Assembly: GCA_016765535.1 (NCBI GenBank)
Contig: JAESPQ010000064.1
Location: 1-46,792 of the forward strand
From: Alteromonadaceae bacterium
Lineage (GTDB): Bacteria > Pseudomonadota > Gammaproteobacteria > Enterobacterales > Alteromonadaceae
Reading direction: 5' to 3'
Length of the DNA stretch: 46,792 nt
The position numbers and the translations under genes were made by a program. The notes below the pieces were generated by a model that saw only the letters and a program-made list of their open reading frames with translations, had not been told where the DNA came from and searched no databases. Below, piece after piece: positions 7,961-17,703 of this stretch. Each line of letters starts with the position of its first letter. Position 1 is the stretch's first letter.

Positions 7961-10900
7961 CTATTTTAAATAAACACCGTCTACACCAATTTTACCACTG
8001 CCATTTAACACCCAAATACGAGCAGAATAAGCAGGAACGTTAAACGAAAGTGAGCCATTACTTACATTAATAGTTCCACCGCTAACAGCGTCAACATAGG
8101 TGCCGTTCACAACGCCTGACATAGTGATGTTTTGCCCACTACCTGTAGCTAAACCAACGGCGGCATAACTCCCTTGAGCGGATAAATCACGAACAAAACT
8201 CATGCCTGCGCCCCATTCGTTAACCTGACTCATCGGCGCTTTTTGTAATGCGGGGATCGCTTTGCGAATTTGATTTAAACGTTTGATATGTTGATATAAA
8301 GGATGCGCTTGCGTTGCGGCAAGGTTGTCTAATGTGGGTCCATAATAAGCGCGCCCTGTTTGATCTAATGTATCGTTAGCATTAGCAATATCTTGTGGTA
8401 AACCTGCTTGAAACATGACTTCTTCACCGTAATACAAGGTTGGAATACCGCGAATTGTCCACAACAAGTTATAAACCAAAGCTGCATTTGCTTCACTACC
8501 ACCAAAACGATATTTAAAATCATTATCAGGACCCACATCGTGGTTTTGGAAAAATGTCACTAATTTAGTGGCATCACCATAAATCCAATCCATGCTTAAA
8601 ATGCCGCCAATACCATTAAAGCTACCACGGGTAACGTTATCTCGAAAGGTTGAAAACAAAGAGAAATCTAATACTGAAAAACCAGAATCACCGCCAGCAT
8701 TAGGGTTTGATGGATCTTGCGTAGTACGGGTGTACCACCATGGGCGAATAACTGCTGAGGCATTATCATTGGCTATTTCTGAGCCCCAACCAGTACCTTT
8801 AACTAAGTTTTCACCAAAAACAAATAAACCCGGTTTATGCGCTTGCCACTCATGCACATAAGTTAACAGTTCATCACGCTCAACATGTTTTACCGTGTCT
8901 AAACGAATAGCATCAACACCCATATCAAGGTACATGTTAATGGCACCATTGATGTAATCTTTAACATTTTGATTACCTGTGGCTAAATCTATGGTGTCGC
9001 CAGCCATGTGTTTATTTTGTAGTGCAGTTGGATTTTCCCAATCACCGCCAGCCATAAAGCCATCTAAATGATACCAAGCAGGATCAAGCCCTTGTGCGTC
9101 AATACCAAAAAAACGATTTGCATCGTAACCAGCTAACGGTACAGTAACGCCTGTTTTTGGATCAACTAAAGGGGTTAAACCTTCAGGATCTGAATTATGA
9201 CGAGCTTTAAACCAGTCAGGCGCGACAGAATTATCGTTATCATCACGATTAACACTCGCATAATCACCTAAATTGCCTTGATAAGGGCCATTATCAATAC
9301 TGCCTTGTGTTGCACCAGCAGGAACATAATATTTTACGGGTAAATGATCTATCCATACCTTACCGCGTAAACCATATTGACTCGAATGGTTAATAACCAC
9401 ATCTTGAATAACTTTTAAGCCTTTAGCATGTGCTGCGTTAATAAAATCTTGATAGGTTGCCCCCGCTGACTCTAAACGAGGATCAACTCTATAAAAGTCA
9501 TAGGCATGATAACCGTGATAATCTAAACCAGAGCGATTTTCAACTGGTGGTGTTGACCATATAGCAGTAAAACCTAAGTCTTTAATATAATCGAGCTGGG
9601 CAATTAAGCCTTTATAGTCACCACGCCATTGTGGGTCGCCTGCTTTATAACGGTCACGATTATAATAATTATTTGTAGGATCACCGTCATAAAAACGTGT
9701 AGTCATTAAAAAGTAAATCGTTTCCTCTCTAAAATCACCGCTGTTTATTGGAGCACCTATTTGATAACTAAAGCTTTGCTGCGCTTGATTGCCACTCACA
9801 TCAACTGCAAGCGTTTTAACCACTAAATCAACACCTGTTGTAATATCAGTTGCGGTTAATGTTTGTCCTGAATAAAGTGGCGAGTTAATTGTTGGTGTAC
9901 TGTTGTCCGTGGTGTAATAAACCTGAGGATTAGCATCTTGATTATCTGTTACCGACAAAATGATATTTTGACTATTAGTGTAAACACCACTATTGGGTGA
10001 AGCACTAACCACAGGTGCGGTTAAATCAACACTCGACAACAAGGTTGTGGTTATTGCGTGGCTTGTTGCATTAAAGCAAACTTGATAACGACTATCACCT
10101 GTCACGATATAATCTGCTGTTGGGTAACTTTCGACCCAATCAGCAAAGTGATCTATTTTAAAACGCGGATTTACATTAGCAAAAACTTGTTCGATACAAT
10201 AATTAACACCATCACTTGAGGCCATTAATGTTGTTGCCCAGTTATTTGGGCTGCCGCGAAAATACCAAGCATCAGCAGGTGTGTCCGTTACATTAACAGT
10301 AACATTGCTTGTACCCGTTGCACCTTGGTCATCAGTTACAGTTAAACTTACCGTAAATGAACCAACACTATCTCCATTAATGGTTGTCGTTACCGTAGTA
10401 TCGCCCGTACTCCAGCTATAGTTGACAATAGTACCATCATTGTCGATGGAACTTTGTCCGTCTAAAACTACACTAGCACCGAGTGCTAAATCAACACGAG
10501 TACTCGGCGAAATTACCGCTATTGGAGCTTGATTAGCGGTACTTAAAACACTCACCGAATAAACTAACGTTTGGTCATTTACCGCTAATCGATAATTGCC
10601 TGCCCCCGAAACATAAATATCAGCGCCACTTTGTTCTAATATGTTGTCAGTATTAGTATCACCATAATCTTGTGACCAGTCGCCGTTAACATCAAACTTT
10701 AATCGTTGATTTGCTTGACCATCTAGTGACACATCAACTTGCCAAGTATGATCAGCAACTAAATTCATGCTGGTACTTGCCCAACCATTAAACGTACCGC
10801 GTGCATATAACTGACTAAATGTTTTAACAAAACCTGTTGGTTGAGTACAGCTTGTCACTTCGGTCGTCATAATTGCATGAGTTAACACATTAAAGTTTAT

Positions 10901-11151
10901 TTTATAGTATTTATTACTGGTAACCGCGTAATCGCCTGTAGGATAATTTTCTGACCAATCCCCCAATTTATCTATTTTAAAACGAGGCCCACCAGAACCA
11001 TCTCCTAATTGAAACGCTTGACACGTTTCAAAATTATCGTTATCTACTTGGCTTAATGCCGTACTTCCCCAATTATTAGGAGTACCGCGAAAAAACCAGT
11101 CAGCTTGGCAAGCACTAATGAGCTAAACAGTAGCGTTGTTACTATTTTCAT
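7961..11151 (-). pseudogene. Multi-domain secreted GH13 alpha-amylase, frame break in signal peptide
   Basis: From a TTG at 10966 the frame is open for 1001 residues and extends in frame up to about 11122. Order of parts: an N-terminal starch-binding-like module (WFFRGTPNNWG ... ENYPTGDY); a second module (YARGTFNGW); a PKD domain (about 145-225); a third FRGSPNNW module; a chitobiase-type beta domain (about 315-400); then the GH13 barrel. Catalytic residues counted from 10966 are D690 (AIRLDTVKH), E719 (FGENL) and D810 (FFQNHDVGP). An ATG at 11151, preceded by AGGAAA, encodes a signal peptide (MKIVTTLLFSSLV) in another frame. One missing nucleotide near 11111-11122 would join it to ACQADWFF and give 1064 codons. 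Product: endo-hydrolysis of starch, acting outside the cell. The catalytic part is intact. Confidence 0.85.
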
Positions 11152-11226
11152 TATTTTTCCTTGTTATTTTTATTTTGGTTTTTATTTTTTTAAGTGTTTT
11201 TTTACTTTTTTATAGACACAGTTAAC

Positions 11227-11254
11227 CAGCAACCTTAAATAATTAAGGCTGCTG
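11227..11254 (-). terminator. Hairpin downstream of the chloride-type amylase
   Basis: CAGCAACCTTAA (11227-11238) pairs with TTAAGGCTGCTG (11243-11254) at 11 of 12 positions around an ATAA loop, directly past the stop of the amylase at 11284. The T-tract is poor. Confidence 0.5.
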
Positions 11255-11283
11255 TAATAACTCATTTCATGATTTTTAATGCT

Positions 11284-13341
11284 TTAAAAGTTACGAATTT
11301 CAACGGTATTGGCATTAAAGTCGAACTTATTTATTTTGCCACATTGCGCGACATGATTAGTTGTGGCATAAGGCGTATTAGTTTGTGCAATATTACCCTC
11401 CCAACCTTGACCGTTTTTAACAAACGCTTTTACTTCAAATTGACCGTTAACGGTTTGGCTACAATCCATATTAACATCAAGCATCCAATAATTTTGTCCC
11501 CAAACATTAAGCGGTTCTTCACCGTAACCATCAACTGCCACGGTACGTTTAGTACCCCAACTTGTCGGCCATACATTAGTTGTCCAATCTAAAGGGGTGC
11601 CTTCTGCTGTAACATTTTGGCTTGCTTCTGCTCCGTACCAATCAAGATAATTATCGTTATTTTTCCATGGTATTGTCGTACTATTACGTAAATTATTATG
11701 CGTAATAGCAATAGCACATTCAAAGTTAGTGGTGGCGCAATTTCTGCCTAAATTAGCATTTGCATAAGCGTGATCGATGCCGCCACGAATAAACATATCT
11801 TGCCCGCTTTGGGTTTGTGCTTGAATAAATATTACCGTGCGTTGAATATTGCTAACAGGTGGATTAGTGCTCGTTATTTTTGCACCTTGATGAATAGCAA
11901 ATGCATCCCAAGTGGCAAGGTTAGCGTTAATACTACCATTAGCATTTACGGTAATAGTTTCACCCGTACATGATTGACCATCGGTCGCTAATTCACCTTT
12001 AAGTACATTACAATAAGTGCCTGCTGCCATATCGGTACTTAACGTTGCGGTTAAGCTGTAACTTTCTTTATTAATAGCAACAAAACCTGAACTACCACGA
12101 CCAAAGGCGATTTGATTATTGCCGTTATCCCACCAGTTTGTGGTTGTCCAATTATCAGCGGTATTATTTCTAAAATCGACACCGCCAGCAATATACGGCC
12201 AACGGTGCTCACATTGCCAGTTACTACCAAAACATTCTAAGGTTGCGCCATTATGTACTGGCACACTTGGACCACCCGCATCGGTATTTCCCTTATAATC
12301 ATAACTCGACATCACTTTTGGATAGCCATACGGATAAGCTAGCATAAATACATTGGCTAAATCATATAAACGACCGTCTTGAAAGGTGATAACATTACCG
12401 CCGCCGCCATGACCACGTTGATTATCATGATTATCAACAAAAACCACCGCTGAGCTACTGGGTAAAAAACCCCAACCCACACCAAAATTACTTAACCACG
12501 CAAGTTTACCATTACGAAAGGTATCGCCTAATTTAGTTGAATATTTAAATTCAGTCACTAAACCAACACTGGTGTATTCGTTTGAGCTAATCGCTTCTCC
12601 ACCTTGATCGATCACTTCTTGAAATACTAATGGTGTGCCATTTACTTTGGCCATAACACCTTGAATATCACCTACTGCCATATGTTTTGAGGCATCAAAA
12701 CGAAAACCAGCAACACCAATATTGGTTAAATCATTTAAATAATTCGCTAACGTTTGTTGTACGTAAGCAGAGCCTGTATTTAAATCAGGTAAACTCACTA
12801 ATTCACAATTTTGTACTTGCCAGCGATTGTTATAATCATTTATTGCACAGGTATTATGAAAATCTTGCGGACTATAAATCGGATAAGCTTTATTTCCATA
12901 AGTGCTACCTGCGGTGCCAGTACCACTACCATTTGCCATGTGATTTATCACTGCATCAACATAAATATTAACACCAACGGCTTTACAGCGGTTAACCATG
13001 TCAATAAATTGTGCGCGTGTACCACCACGACTTTTTAACTGATAACTAACGGGCTGATAGCGCGTCCACCATTGACTACCTTGAATATGTTCATTAGGGG
13101 GCGAAACTTGTACTGCCGCATAACCTTTAGGTCCTAAATATTGTTCACATTCTTGGGCGACATCTTGCCAATTCCATTCAAATAAATGTACAAAAGTTGT
13201 CGGTTGCGATGCTGCTTGTATTTGACCATTCAAGCCCACAAGTAAACTTGCTGCTAGTATGGTTTTTGTTAGCATATTTTTAGTTGCGTGATTTTTTCGA
13301 GTTAGATCATTCTTTTTTATAGTTATTTTTTTAGAGTTCAT
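11284..13341 (-). CDS. Secreted chloride-dependent alpha-amylase (GH13) with C-terminal propeptide-like domain
   Basis: Intact 685-residue alpha-amylase very close to the cold-active enzyme (AHA) of Pseudoalteromonas haloplanktis: mature start [19 protein letters not shown], then [18 protein letters not shown]. Catalytic residues are D216 (FRFDASKH), E242 (FQEVID) and D306 (DNHDNQRGH). The chloride ligands known in AHA correspond to R214, N304 and K342, all at a constant 42-residue offset. After the barrel and domain C (to about 480) comes a roughly 200-residue extension, like the AHA C-terminal propeptide reported to assist secretion. AGGAAAG precedes the ATG at 13341, giving an unusually long, basic signal-peptide n-region. 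An internal ATG at 13275 starts a standard signal peptide but lacks a ribosome site. Product: hydrolysis of alpha-1,4 bonds of starch. Confidence 0.95.
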   Translation of the reverse strand: MNSKKITIKKNDLTRKNHATKNMLTKTILAASLLVGLNGQIQAASQPTTFVHLFEWNWQDVAQECEQYLGPKGYAAVQVSPPNEHIQGSQWWTRYQPVSYQLKSRGGTRAQFIDMVNRCKAVGVNIYVDAVINHMANGSGTGTAGSTYGNKAYPIYSPQDFHNTCAINDYNNRWQVQNCELVSLPDLNTGSAYVQQTLANYLNDLTNIGVAGFRFDASKHMAVGDIQGVMAKVNGTPLVFQEVIDQGGEAISSNEYTSVGLVTEFKYSTKLGDTFRNGKLAWLSNFGVGWGFLPSSSAVVFVDNHDNQRGHGGGGNVITFQDGRLYDLANVFMLAYPYGYPKVMSSYDYKGNTDAGGPSVPVHNGATLECFGSNWQCEHRWPYIAGGVDFRNNTADNWTTTNWWDNGNNQIAFGRGSSGFVAINKESYSLTATLSTDMAAGTYCNVLKGELATDGQSCTGETITVNANGSINANLATWDAFAIHQGAKITSTNPPVSNIQRTVIFIQAQTQSGQDMFIRGGIDHAYANANLGRNCATTNFECAIAITHNNLRNSTTIPWKNNDNYLDWYGAEASQNVTAEGTPLDWTTNVWPTSWGTKRTVAVDGYGEEPLNVWGQNYWMLDVNMDCSQTVNGQFEVKAFVKNGQGWEGNIAQTNTPYATTNHVAQCGKINKFDFNANTVEIRNF

Positions 13342-13455
13342 TTCTTTCCTGTTGAGCTAATTATATCGTTATTGTTGAAAAACGCTCCATTGGTTTTCTT
13401 TTTCTCCCCTGTCAATAATTGCTTAAAATTTAATCTTCGTCATAAAATATTTTAT

Positions 13456-13469
13456 TGAATACGTATGCA
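13456..13469. promoter_or_regulatory. Possible LacI-family operator upstream of amylase
   Basis: TGAATACGTATGCA has the TG...CG...CA layout of LacI-family operators and is symmetric at 12 of 14 positions. It lies 115 bp before the amylase ATG, where a maltose/starch regulator could act. The identification rests on pattern alone. Confidence 0.3.
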
Positions 13470-13683
13470 GTAAAGTTTAATTGCAACAAATGTTAATAAA
13501 AGGTAAGTTTAAATGTTTTTCTTTTACTACATTGACGCTAAAAAGGTAAAAAAAAACAAAATATAGTTTTGTTTTCAACTGATTGGTCAATATATTAAGT
13601 TTTTCGTATTAGAGAAGAGGGCTTTGATGGTGATTTTTTTTATGGTGAGGCGTACTTATTTGTCCACTGGTAAAAGAAACAGT

Positions 13684-13706
13684 TCCTGAAATAAATCAGG
13701 ATGACC
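13684..13706. repeat. Short dispersed repeat (TCCTGA/TCAGGA hairpin)
   Basis: TCCTGA (13684-13689) and TCAGGA (13696-13701) form a small hairpin. The 11-mer TCAGGATGACC (13696-13706) recurs in inverse orientation at 16440-16450, where it again belongs to a TCCTGA/TCAGGA hairpin. This points to a second intergenic repeat family. Confidence 0.5.
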
Positions 13707-13803
13707 GTTATTATTCATACTAAGAGCACTTTATTTGCGCTAGACGTTACCCTTTACGATTAAGTTAGATTAAAAATACAGCTCTAACAAAAACTAATTA
13801 CGA

Positions 13804-14562
13804 TTAAAAATTAAGTCGGTAACGACCATTGCGATCTGGCTTGCCTAAAAAAGGTAACACTTGCGTTAATGCTGGTGGAAATTTTCCTGTCGGTTTTAAG
13901 TAACCGTTACCTGAAATATGTTTGCTGCTACGAATATAAGTAGTGAACGTTAAACCTAAATTATTTTTTGGCTCAACACTGGCAACTAACACACCTTTTT
14001 CACAGCTTAACTTAGCTTTTAATGTACCAAGTTCTGCTGTTTGTTCAAACGCGGCAAGTGCTGCTTTCGGCCAAGTAATAGTTCCTTTTGCGCTTTTACA
14101 CAGGGGTTTGCCAAGCGTATAATCTTGTAAGTTTAATGACATCTTACCAAAAGCTTCAACGGCTATCGGTAAGCTTAATTGAGCGATGACTTCTGCTGCG
14201 TCAAGCGCTATTTTTGCATCGCTAATGCTAATATCATTTAATAAATGATTGGCTGTTAATTGTCCTTTGGGACCACTTAATGAGTGTCCTCCAAAGCTAA
14301 CAGCTACACTAGGATCAAATAGTAGTAATGAACTTACACTTAACCTTATATTAATATTATTAATTAAAATCCTTTTATTATTAGTTGCTCTTATAATCAC
14401 TTGTTTAACTTTAATATCCCACATAGATCCAGTAACAGCAACTAACTGGATATTTTTAGGTAAACTAACATAAGACAGTGCTCGGTTAACGGGTAGTGTT
14501 GCCACCATAAAAATAATATAGCTAACAAAAAATACTGCTGCGTATAAAAACCATTTTTTCAT
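13804..14562 (-). CDS. gspN: Type II secretion system protein GspN
   Basis: Last gene of the gsp operon, 252 residues. One N-terminal transmembrane helix (about 5-25, WFLYAAVFFVSYIIFMVATL) is followed by a periplasmic domain with the GspN pattern: PKNIQLVAVTGSMWD near the start, three cysteines mid-protein, and a C-terminal GNGYLKPTGKFPPALTQVLPFLG then GRYRLNF. GspN is an accessory inner-membrane component present only in some type II systems. Its start overlaps the gspM stop by one base (TAATG), which suggests translational coupling. Confidence 0.9.
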   Translation of the reverse strand: MKKWFLYAAVFFVSYIIFMVATLPVNRALSYVSLPKNIQLVAVTGSMWDIKVKQVIIRATNNKRILINNINIRLSVSSLLLFDPSVAVSFGGHSLSGPKGQLTANHLLNDISISDAKIALDAAEVIAQLSLPIAVEAFGKMSLNLQDYTLGKPLCKSAKGTITWPKAALAAFEQTAELGTLKAKLSCEKGVLVASVEPKNNLGLTFTTYIRSSKHISGNGYLKPTGKFPPALTQVLPFLGKPDRNGRYRLNF

Positions 14563-15059
14563 TAACTTCTTCCTAATTGTAAACGGCGTACTCGTACCAT
14601 GCCTTGATCATCGGTAGCACTAAGATCTATTGCTTGTATTTGCAAACCGTTAACGCTCACTAATTGTTCTAGCCACTGTAATAATAATTCAAAAGGTACT
14701 TCATCTATCCACACTTGAATATCATCACCTTGGGGTTGCATACGGGTTACGGTAATATTTTTTTGGCGAGCGCTTTGATTAACAATGCCCGTTAAACTAC
14801 CACGACTTACCTTGCCATTTTTATTAAACTGCTGATAGCGCGCGGTGTTTTTTTCTACCCAAGTGAGTAGTTGCTGTTGACGCGTTAATTTTTTTGTCGA
14901 TTTTACTAATTGCGTATTTAACGGTTGCCAAATCAGCGAATACAATAAAAAAATCACCACAACTAACGACATAACGCTAACTAAGATTTTTTCTCGACCA
15001 TTGAGTTGTTGCCATTTTTGCTGGCCTTTTTGTATGTGTGGCGCTAAAAAAGTAGTCAT
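14562..15059 (-). CDS. gspM: Type II secretion system protein GspM
   Basis: Inner-membrane assembly-platform protein of 165 residues that pairs with GspL. It has a short cytoplasmic N-terminus, one transmembrane helix (about 26-46, ILVSVMSLVVVIFLLYSLIW), a coiled-coil stretch, and a ferredoxin-like periplasmic domain ending VNGLQIQAIDLSATDDQGMV, typical of GspM. It is separated by 4 bp from gspL and overlaps gspN by one base. Confidence 0.92.
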   Translation of the reverse strand: MTTFLAPHIQKGQQKWQQLNGREKILVSVMSLVVVIFLLYSLIWQPLNTQLVKSTKKLTRQQQLLTWVEKNTARYQQFNKNGKVSRGSLTGIVNQSARQKNITVTRMQPQGDDIQVWIDEVPFELLLQWLEQLVSVNGLQIQAIDLSATDDQGMVRVRRLQLGRS

Positions 15060-15063
15060 TATA

Positions 15064-16326
15064 TTACCCTTTAATACTAAACGAACCAGTTACTCGGTCA
15101 TCTTGGTTATTGAGAGAGCCTTGACTAACGGTTAATTTAGTTTTTTCTAAGGCGATTTTAAATTTTTCAAAAGCTTGATAATCATTAGCACTGGCTTGTA
15201 AACGTAGTTCTTGGCGTTTAGCGTCAAACTTTAATGATTGTGGTTTTAGTTGTGGTACTGCTGCAAAAGCAGGACGAACTTTAGCTAGCATAGTTAAAAA
15301 ACCGCCTTGGCTTGACGATGATCCATAAGCGGATAATTTACGTTTTAACTGCGAACGCACCGTGGCAACATTAACCCGTCGGGTTTTAGGAAAAGCCTTT
15401 TTATAAACTCGTACAATTTGTTGTTTAACGCGTGTTTGCTGTGCAGATATTTGTTGTAACTTAACAGCCTTTACACCAACCGTTAGTAACAAAGCAACAG
15501 CAAAAACTGCGGCGACTGAAAACCAGTTAGCTAACATTGGTGAACGTGCTTGTTTTACTTGAAATTCACCTTGTAATAAATTAAATTTTTGCTGTTTAGC
15601 ATTGGCGGCAAGTAACGCTAGTGGTAATTCTTCAGGCATAGGGTTAACCGTAAAACAGACTGACTTTAAAGCTGAATAGCTACTTATTACAGGTAATTCA
15701 CCTTCGCTACCTTCCTCATTTTCTGCCAAAGCACTTAATGAGTCACAAAGTCGTTGTTCTAAAGCAGGCCAGATATTTTCATCAATAACTATACCTTGCC
15801 ATGCCGATTGACGTAGCAATATTTGCTCTCCTAACGTCACTGCCGACCATGCATTGCTATTTTCCTTTTCTGTAGCAATAGTTGCAGGTAAAGCTAAAAC
15901 ATCAGGGATCATCACCCGACAAGCAATAGCTGCGTCATTCAACCATGTTTGCCATTGTGCTAATTGCACACGTTCAACCACGGCAACAAAACAATTATAT
16001 TCAGTGTTACTATTTTTTATATTTGCGTATGCAAAAAACAGTTGTTCAACATCTTGCGCTAATGCATCTTCGAGCATGTAAGGGGCTGCTAAACGGATAG
16101 CACGTTGCGAATTACCTGGCACGGTTAATTGCTTTAACACCACATCACTACCCGAAACAAAAGTGATCACGCTACGCTGTTGTGCTTTTTCGGTTAACTG
16201 CGTTAATGCTTGTGCATTGGCTAATTCGCCGCTAGCAATAATTTCGCTATTTTGCTCTGACCAAATCAGCCAGTGAATAACATCGTGCGCTTTGCTACCT
16301 AAGCGTATATATAAAGTTTCTGTCAT
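15064..16326 (-). CDS. gspL: Type II secretion system protein GspL
   Basis: Bitopic inner-membrane protein that links the GspE ATPase to the periplasmic pseudopilus platform. The N-terminal cytoplasmic actin-like domain (about 1-245, starting TETLYIRLGSKAHDVIHWLIW) is followed by a transmembrane helix around 265-285 (WFSVAAVFAVALLLTVGV) and a periplasmic ferredoxin-like domain. I chose the ATG at 16326, because AGG lies 9 nt upstream of it. An ATG two codons earlier (16332) is too close to that site. Unlike most gsp operons, it is separated from gspK by about 240 bp of repeat-rich DNA. Confidence 0.92.
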   Translation of the reverse strand: MTETLYIRLGSKAHDVIHWLIWSEQNSEIIASGELANAQALTQLTEKAQQRSVITFVSGSDVVLKQLTVPGNSQRAIRLAAPYMLEDALAQDVEQLFFAYANIKNSNTEYNCFVAVVERVQLAQWQTWLNDAAIACRVMIPDVLALPATIATEKENSNAWSAVTLGEQILLRQSAWQGIVIDENIWPALEQRLCDSLSALAENEEGSEGELPVISSYSALKSVCFTVNPMPEELPLALLAANAKQQKFNLLQGEFQVKQARSPMLANWFSVAAVFAVALLLTVGVKAVKLQQISAQQTRVKQQIVRVYKKAFPKTRRVNVATVRSQLKRKLSAYGSSSSQGGFLTMLAKVRPAFAAVPQLKPQSLKFDAKRQELRLQASANDYQAFEKFKIALEKTKLTVSQGSLNNQDDRVTGSFSIKG

Positions 16327-16566
16327 TATCATTGGCCTATTAATATCTTATTGTACTTATTCTTTATTGTTGCTTTGTTATGTCTAAATTTTACTGTGTA
16401 GTAGGCATTCGTACTTTATGCCGCTCCTACTACTGATAAGGTCATCCTGACGCAGGTCAGGATCTATGCTGTTATTTTATTTGTAGGCACTACCCTTTAC
16501 ATTAATAAAGATCGAGGATAAATCCTCTCCTACAGTTTCCTATCTATTTAAAATCAGTCTGTTTTA
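16327..16566. repeat. Repeat cluster between gspK and gspL (copy B)
   Basis: Non-coding insertion in the gsp operon. GTAGTAGG (16398-16405) pairs with CCTACTAC (16426-16433); inside this, GGCAT (16404-16408) pairs with ATGCC (16418-16422). The core GGCATTCGTACTTTATGC matches the repeats at 644-720 and 19516-19608. Next to it, ATCCTGA/TCAGGAT (16444-16463) forms another hairpin that includes the inverse copy of the 13696-13706 repeat. Further GTAGG/CCTAC-type pieces extend to about 16545. Confidence 0.65.
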
Positions 16567-17703
16567 TCATGAGCCAATAGTTCGGCTGATCACATTAATT
16601 TTAGTATTATCGGTAACTTTTAATATTGAGATTAATGAAAAATAACTATTGTTAAAACTCGCTTTTACTTTAAATTGAAAATATTCACTATCAACCACAA
16701 AATATTTTTTTAATTCTGGGGCTATTTTTTTCTTGGCTAATTCTGGTAAATTAAAAAAATCATCAACCGTTTTAAAACCTTTTTTATCACGCGCCGCGAT
16801 AGCTTGCTCAGCATCGGCTAACGAAATACCTAAAATAGCTTGTAGTAGTAACGCATGCTCACTGGTAATAGTATTAACGTTTATCGCCAGTAAATTAGTA
16901 TTCGGCAAGACACAAGTATATTCTTTTAACGCGTTGATCACAGGAACGCTAAAATGCTCAACTACACGTAATTCATTAACGCTGGCTAAATAATTATTTG
17001 CGGCTAAATAAGGAAACGCTTTCGCCGCATAATCACTGTCTTCAGCACCACCTGCACTGGAAATAACATCATTTTTATCTAACCAATCAGCCAGCGCATC
17101 TGCCATATATTCAGCTTCAAAGTTACCAATACCTTCTATTTCTAAGCCCGTAATTAACCGCGTAAACATTGTTTTGATCGAGTCATTACCTTTGCCCTTT
17201 TTCTTGCGAGAAGTATTACGAGAATTGCTTGACGGTGATCCCCCTCCATCGCGAGCACTATTATTTTTAGCGTTAGCTGATGATTGGTTTTTTTGCTTAT
17301 CGTTTATACGCAAAGCATTTAAATTAAAACATGCTTGTAAATCGCTTATTTCACCCGTAATAGTACCATCAGCGACAGGAAAACTACTTTCACCTTGCGC
17401 CCATACTTGGCTTAAATTAGTGCTGTTAGGCTCTTTTTTAAAAACATCCATCAATACACGTTTACTAAAAGATTCAGCGCCCATCGCATACCAATAAGCT
17501 TGTTGATTTAAAGCAATATTAGTACTGCGCTGCATTTGTACCATTAACCGCGAACTCATTTGTGTCGCTAATGTAGCCACTATAGCAACAATTAACATCA
17601 CGGTAATTAATGCCACACCCCGATTTTTATAACCTTTATTTTTATAGGCTTGTTTGTTGTAGATGAGCTTTTGCTGCGCTAATTTTTTATCCGCTACTGA
17701 CAT
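16567..17703 (-). CDS. gspK: Type II secretion minor pseudopilin GspK
   Basis: Large minor pseudopilin of 378 residues that caps the pseudopilus tip with GspI and GspJ. The prepilin cleavage site is at RG|VALITVMLIVAIVATLATQM, after an unusually long leader of about 29 residues; GspK lacks the usual Glu5. A big globular insert follows, as is normal for GspK. An Asn/Ser/Lys-rich low-complexity loop (about residues 139-170) interrupts it. Two helix-hairpin-helix-like segments follow, including LGISLADAEQAIAARDKKGF. The start overlaps the gspJ stop by one base (TAATG). Confidence 0.93.
   Translation of the reverse strand: MSVADKKLAQQKLIYNKQAYKNKGYKNRGVALITVMLIVAIVATLATQMSSRLMVQMQRSTNIALNQQAYWYAMGAESFSKRVLMDVFKKEPNSTNLSQVWAQGESSFPVADGTITGEISDLQACFNLNALRINDKQKNQSSANAKNNSARDGGGSPSSNSRNTSRKKKGKGNDSIKTMFTRLITGLEIEGIGNFEAEYMADALADWLDKNDVISSAGGAEDSDYAAKAFPYLAANNYLASVNELRVVEHFSVPVINALKEYTCVLPNTNLLAINVNTITSEHALLLQAILGISLADAEQAIAARDKKGFKTVDDFFNLPELAKKKIAPELKKYFVVDSEYFQFKVKASFNNSYFSLISILKVTDNTKINVISRTIGS

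Larger units (their letters stand above)
13342..13803. other. 462-bp intergenic region upstream of the amylase
   Basis: Non-coding, AT-rich DNA between the amylase start and the end of gspN. It holds a near-palindromic LacI-like site (13456-13469), an A/T-only inverted repeat AAAACAAAA/TTTTGTTTT (13553-13561 and 13567-13575), and a TCCTGA/TCAGGA repeat unit (13684-13706). No convincing open frame was seen. Confidence 0.6.

Noticed and set aside
8592-8861. Open frame on the plus strand inside the multi-domain amylase gene
   Set aside because: It is a shadow of the conserved GH13 catalytic region on the other strand, with no ribosome site and no recognisable protein.
13553-13575. A/T-only inverted repeat as a terminator of gspN or amylase
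   Set aside because: It lies upstream of the amylase and about 230 bp past gspN, and the stem has almost no G-C pairs, so it could form by chance in AT-rich DNA.
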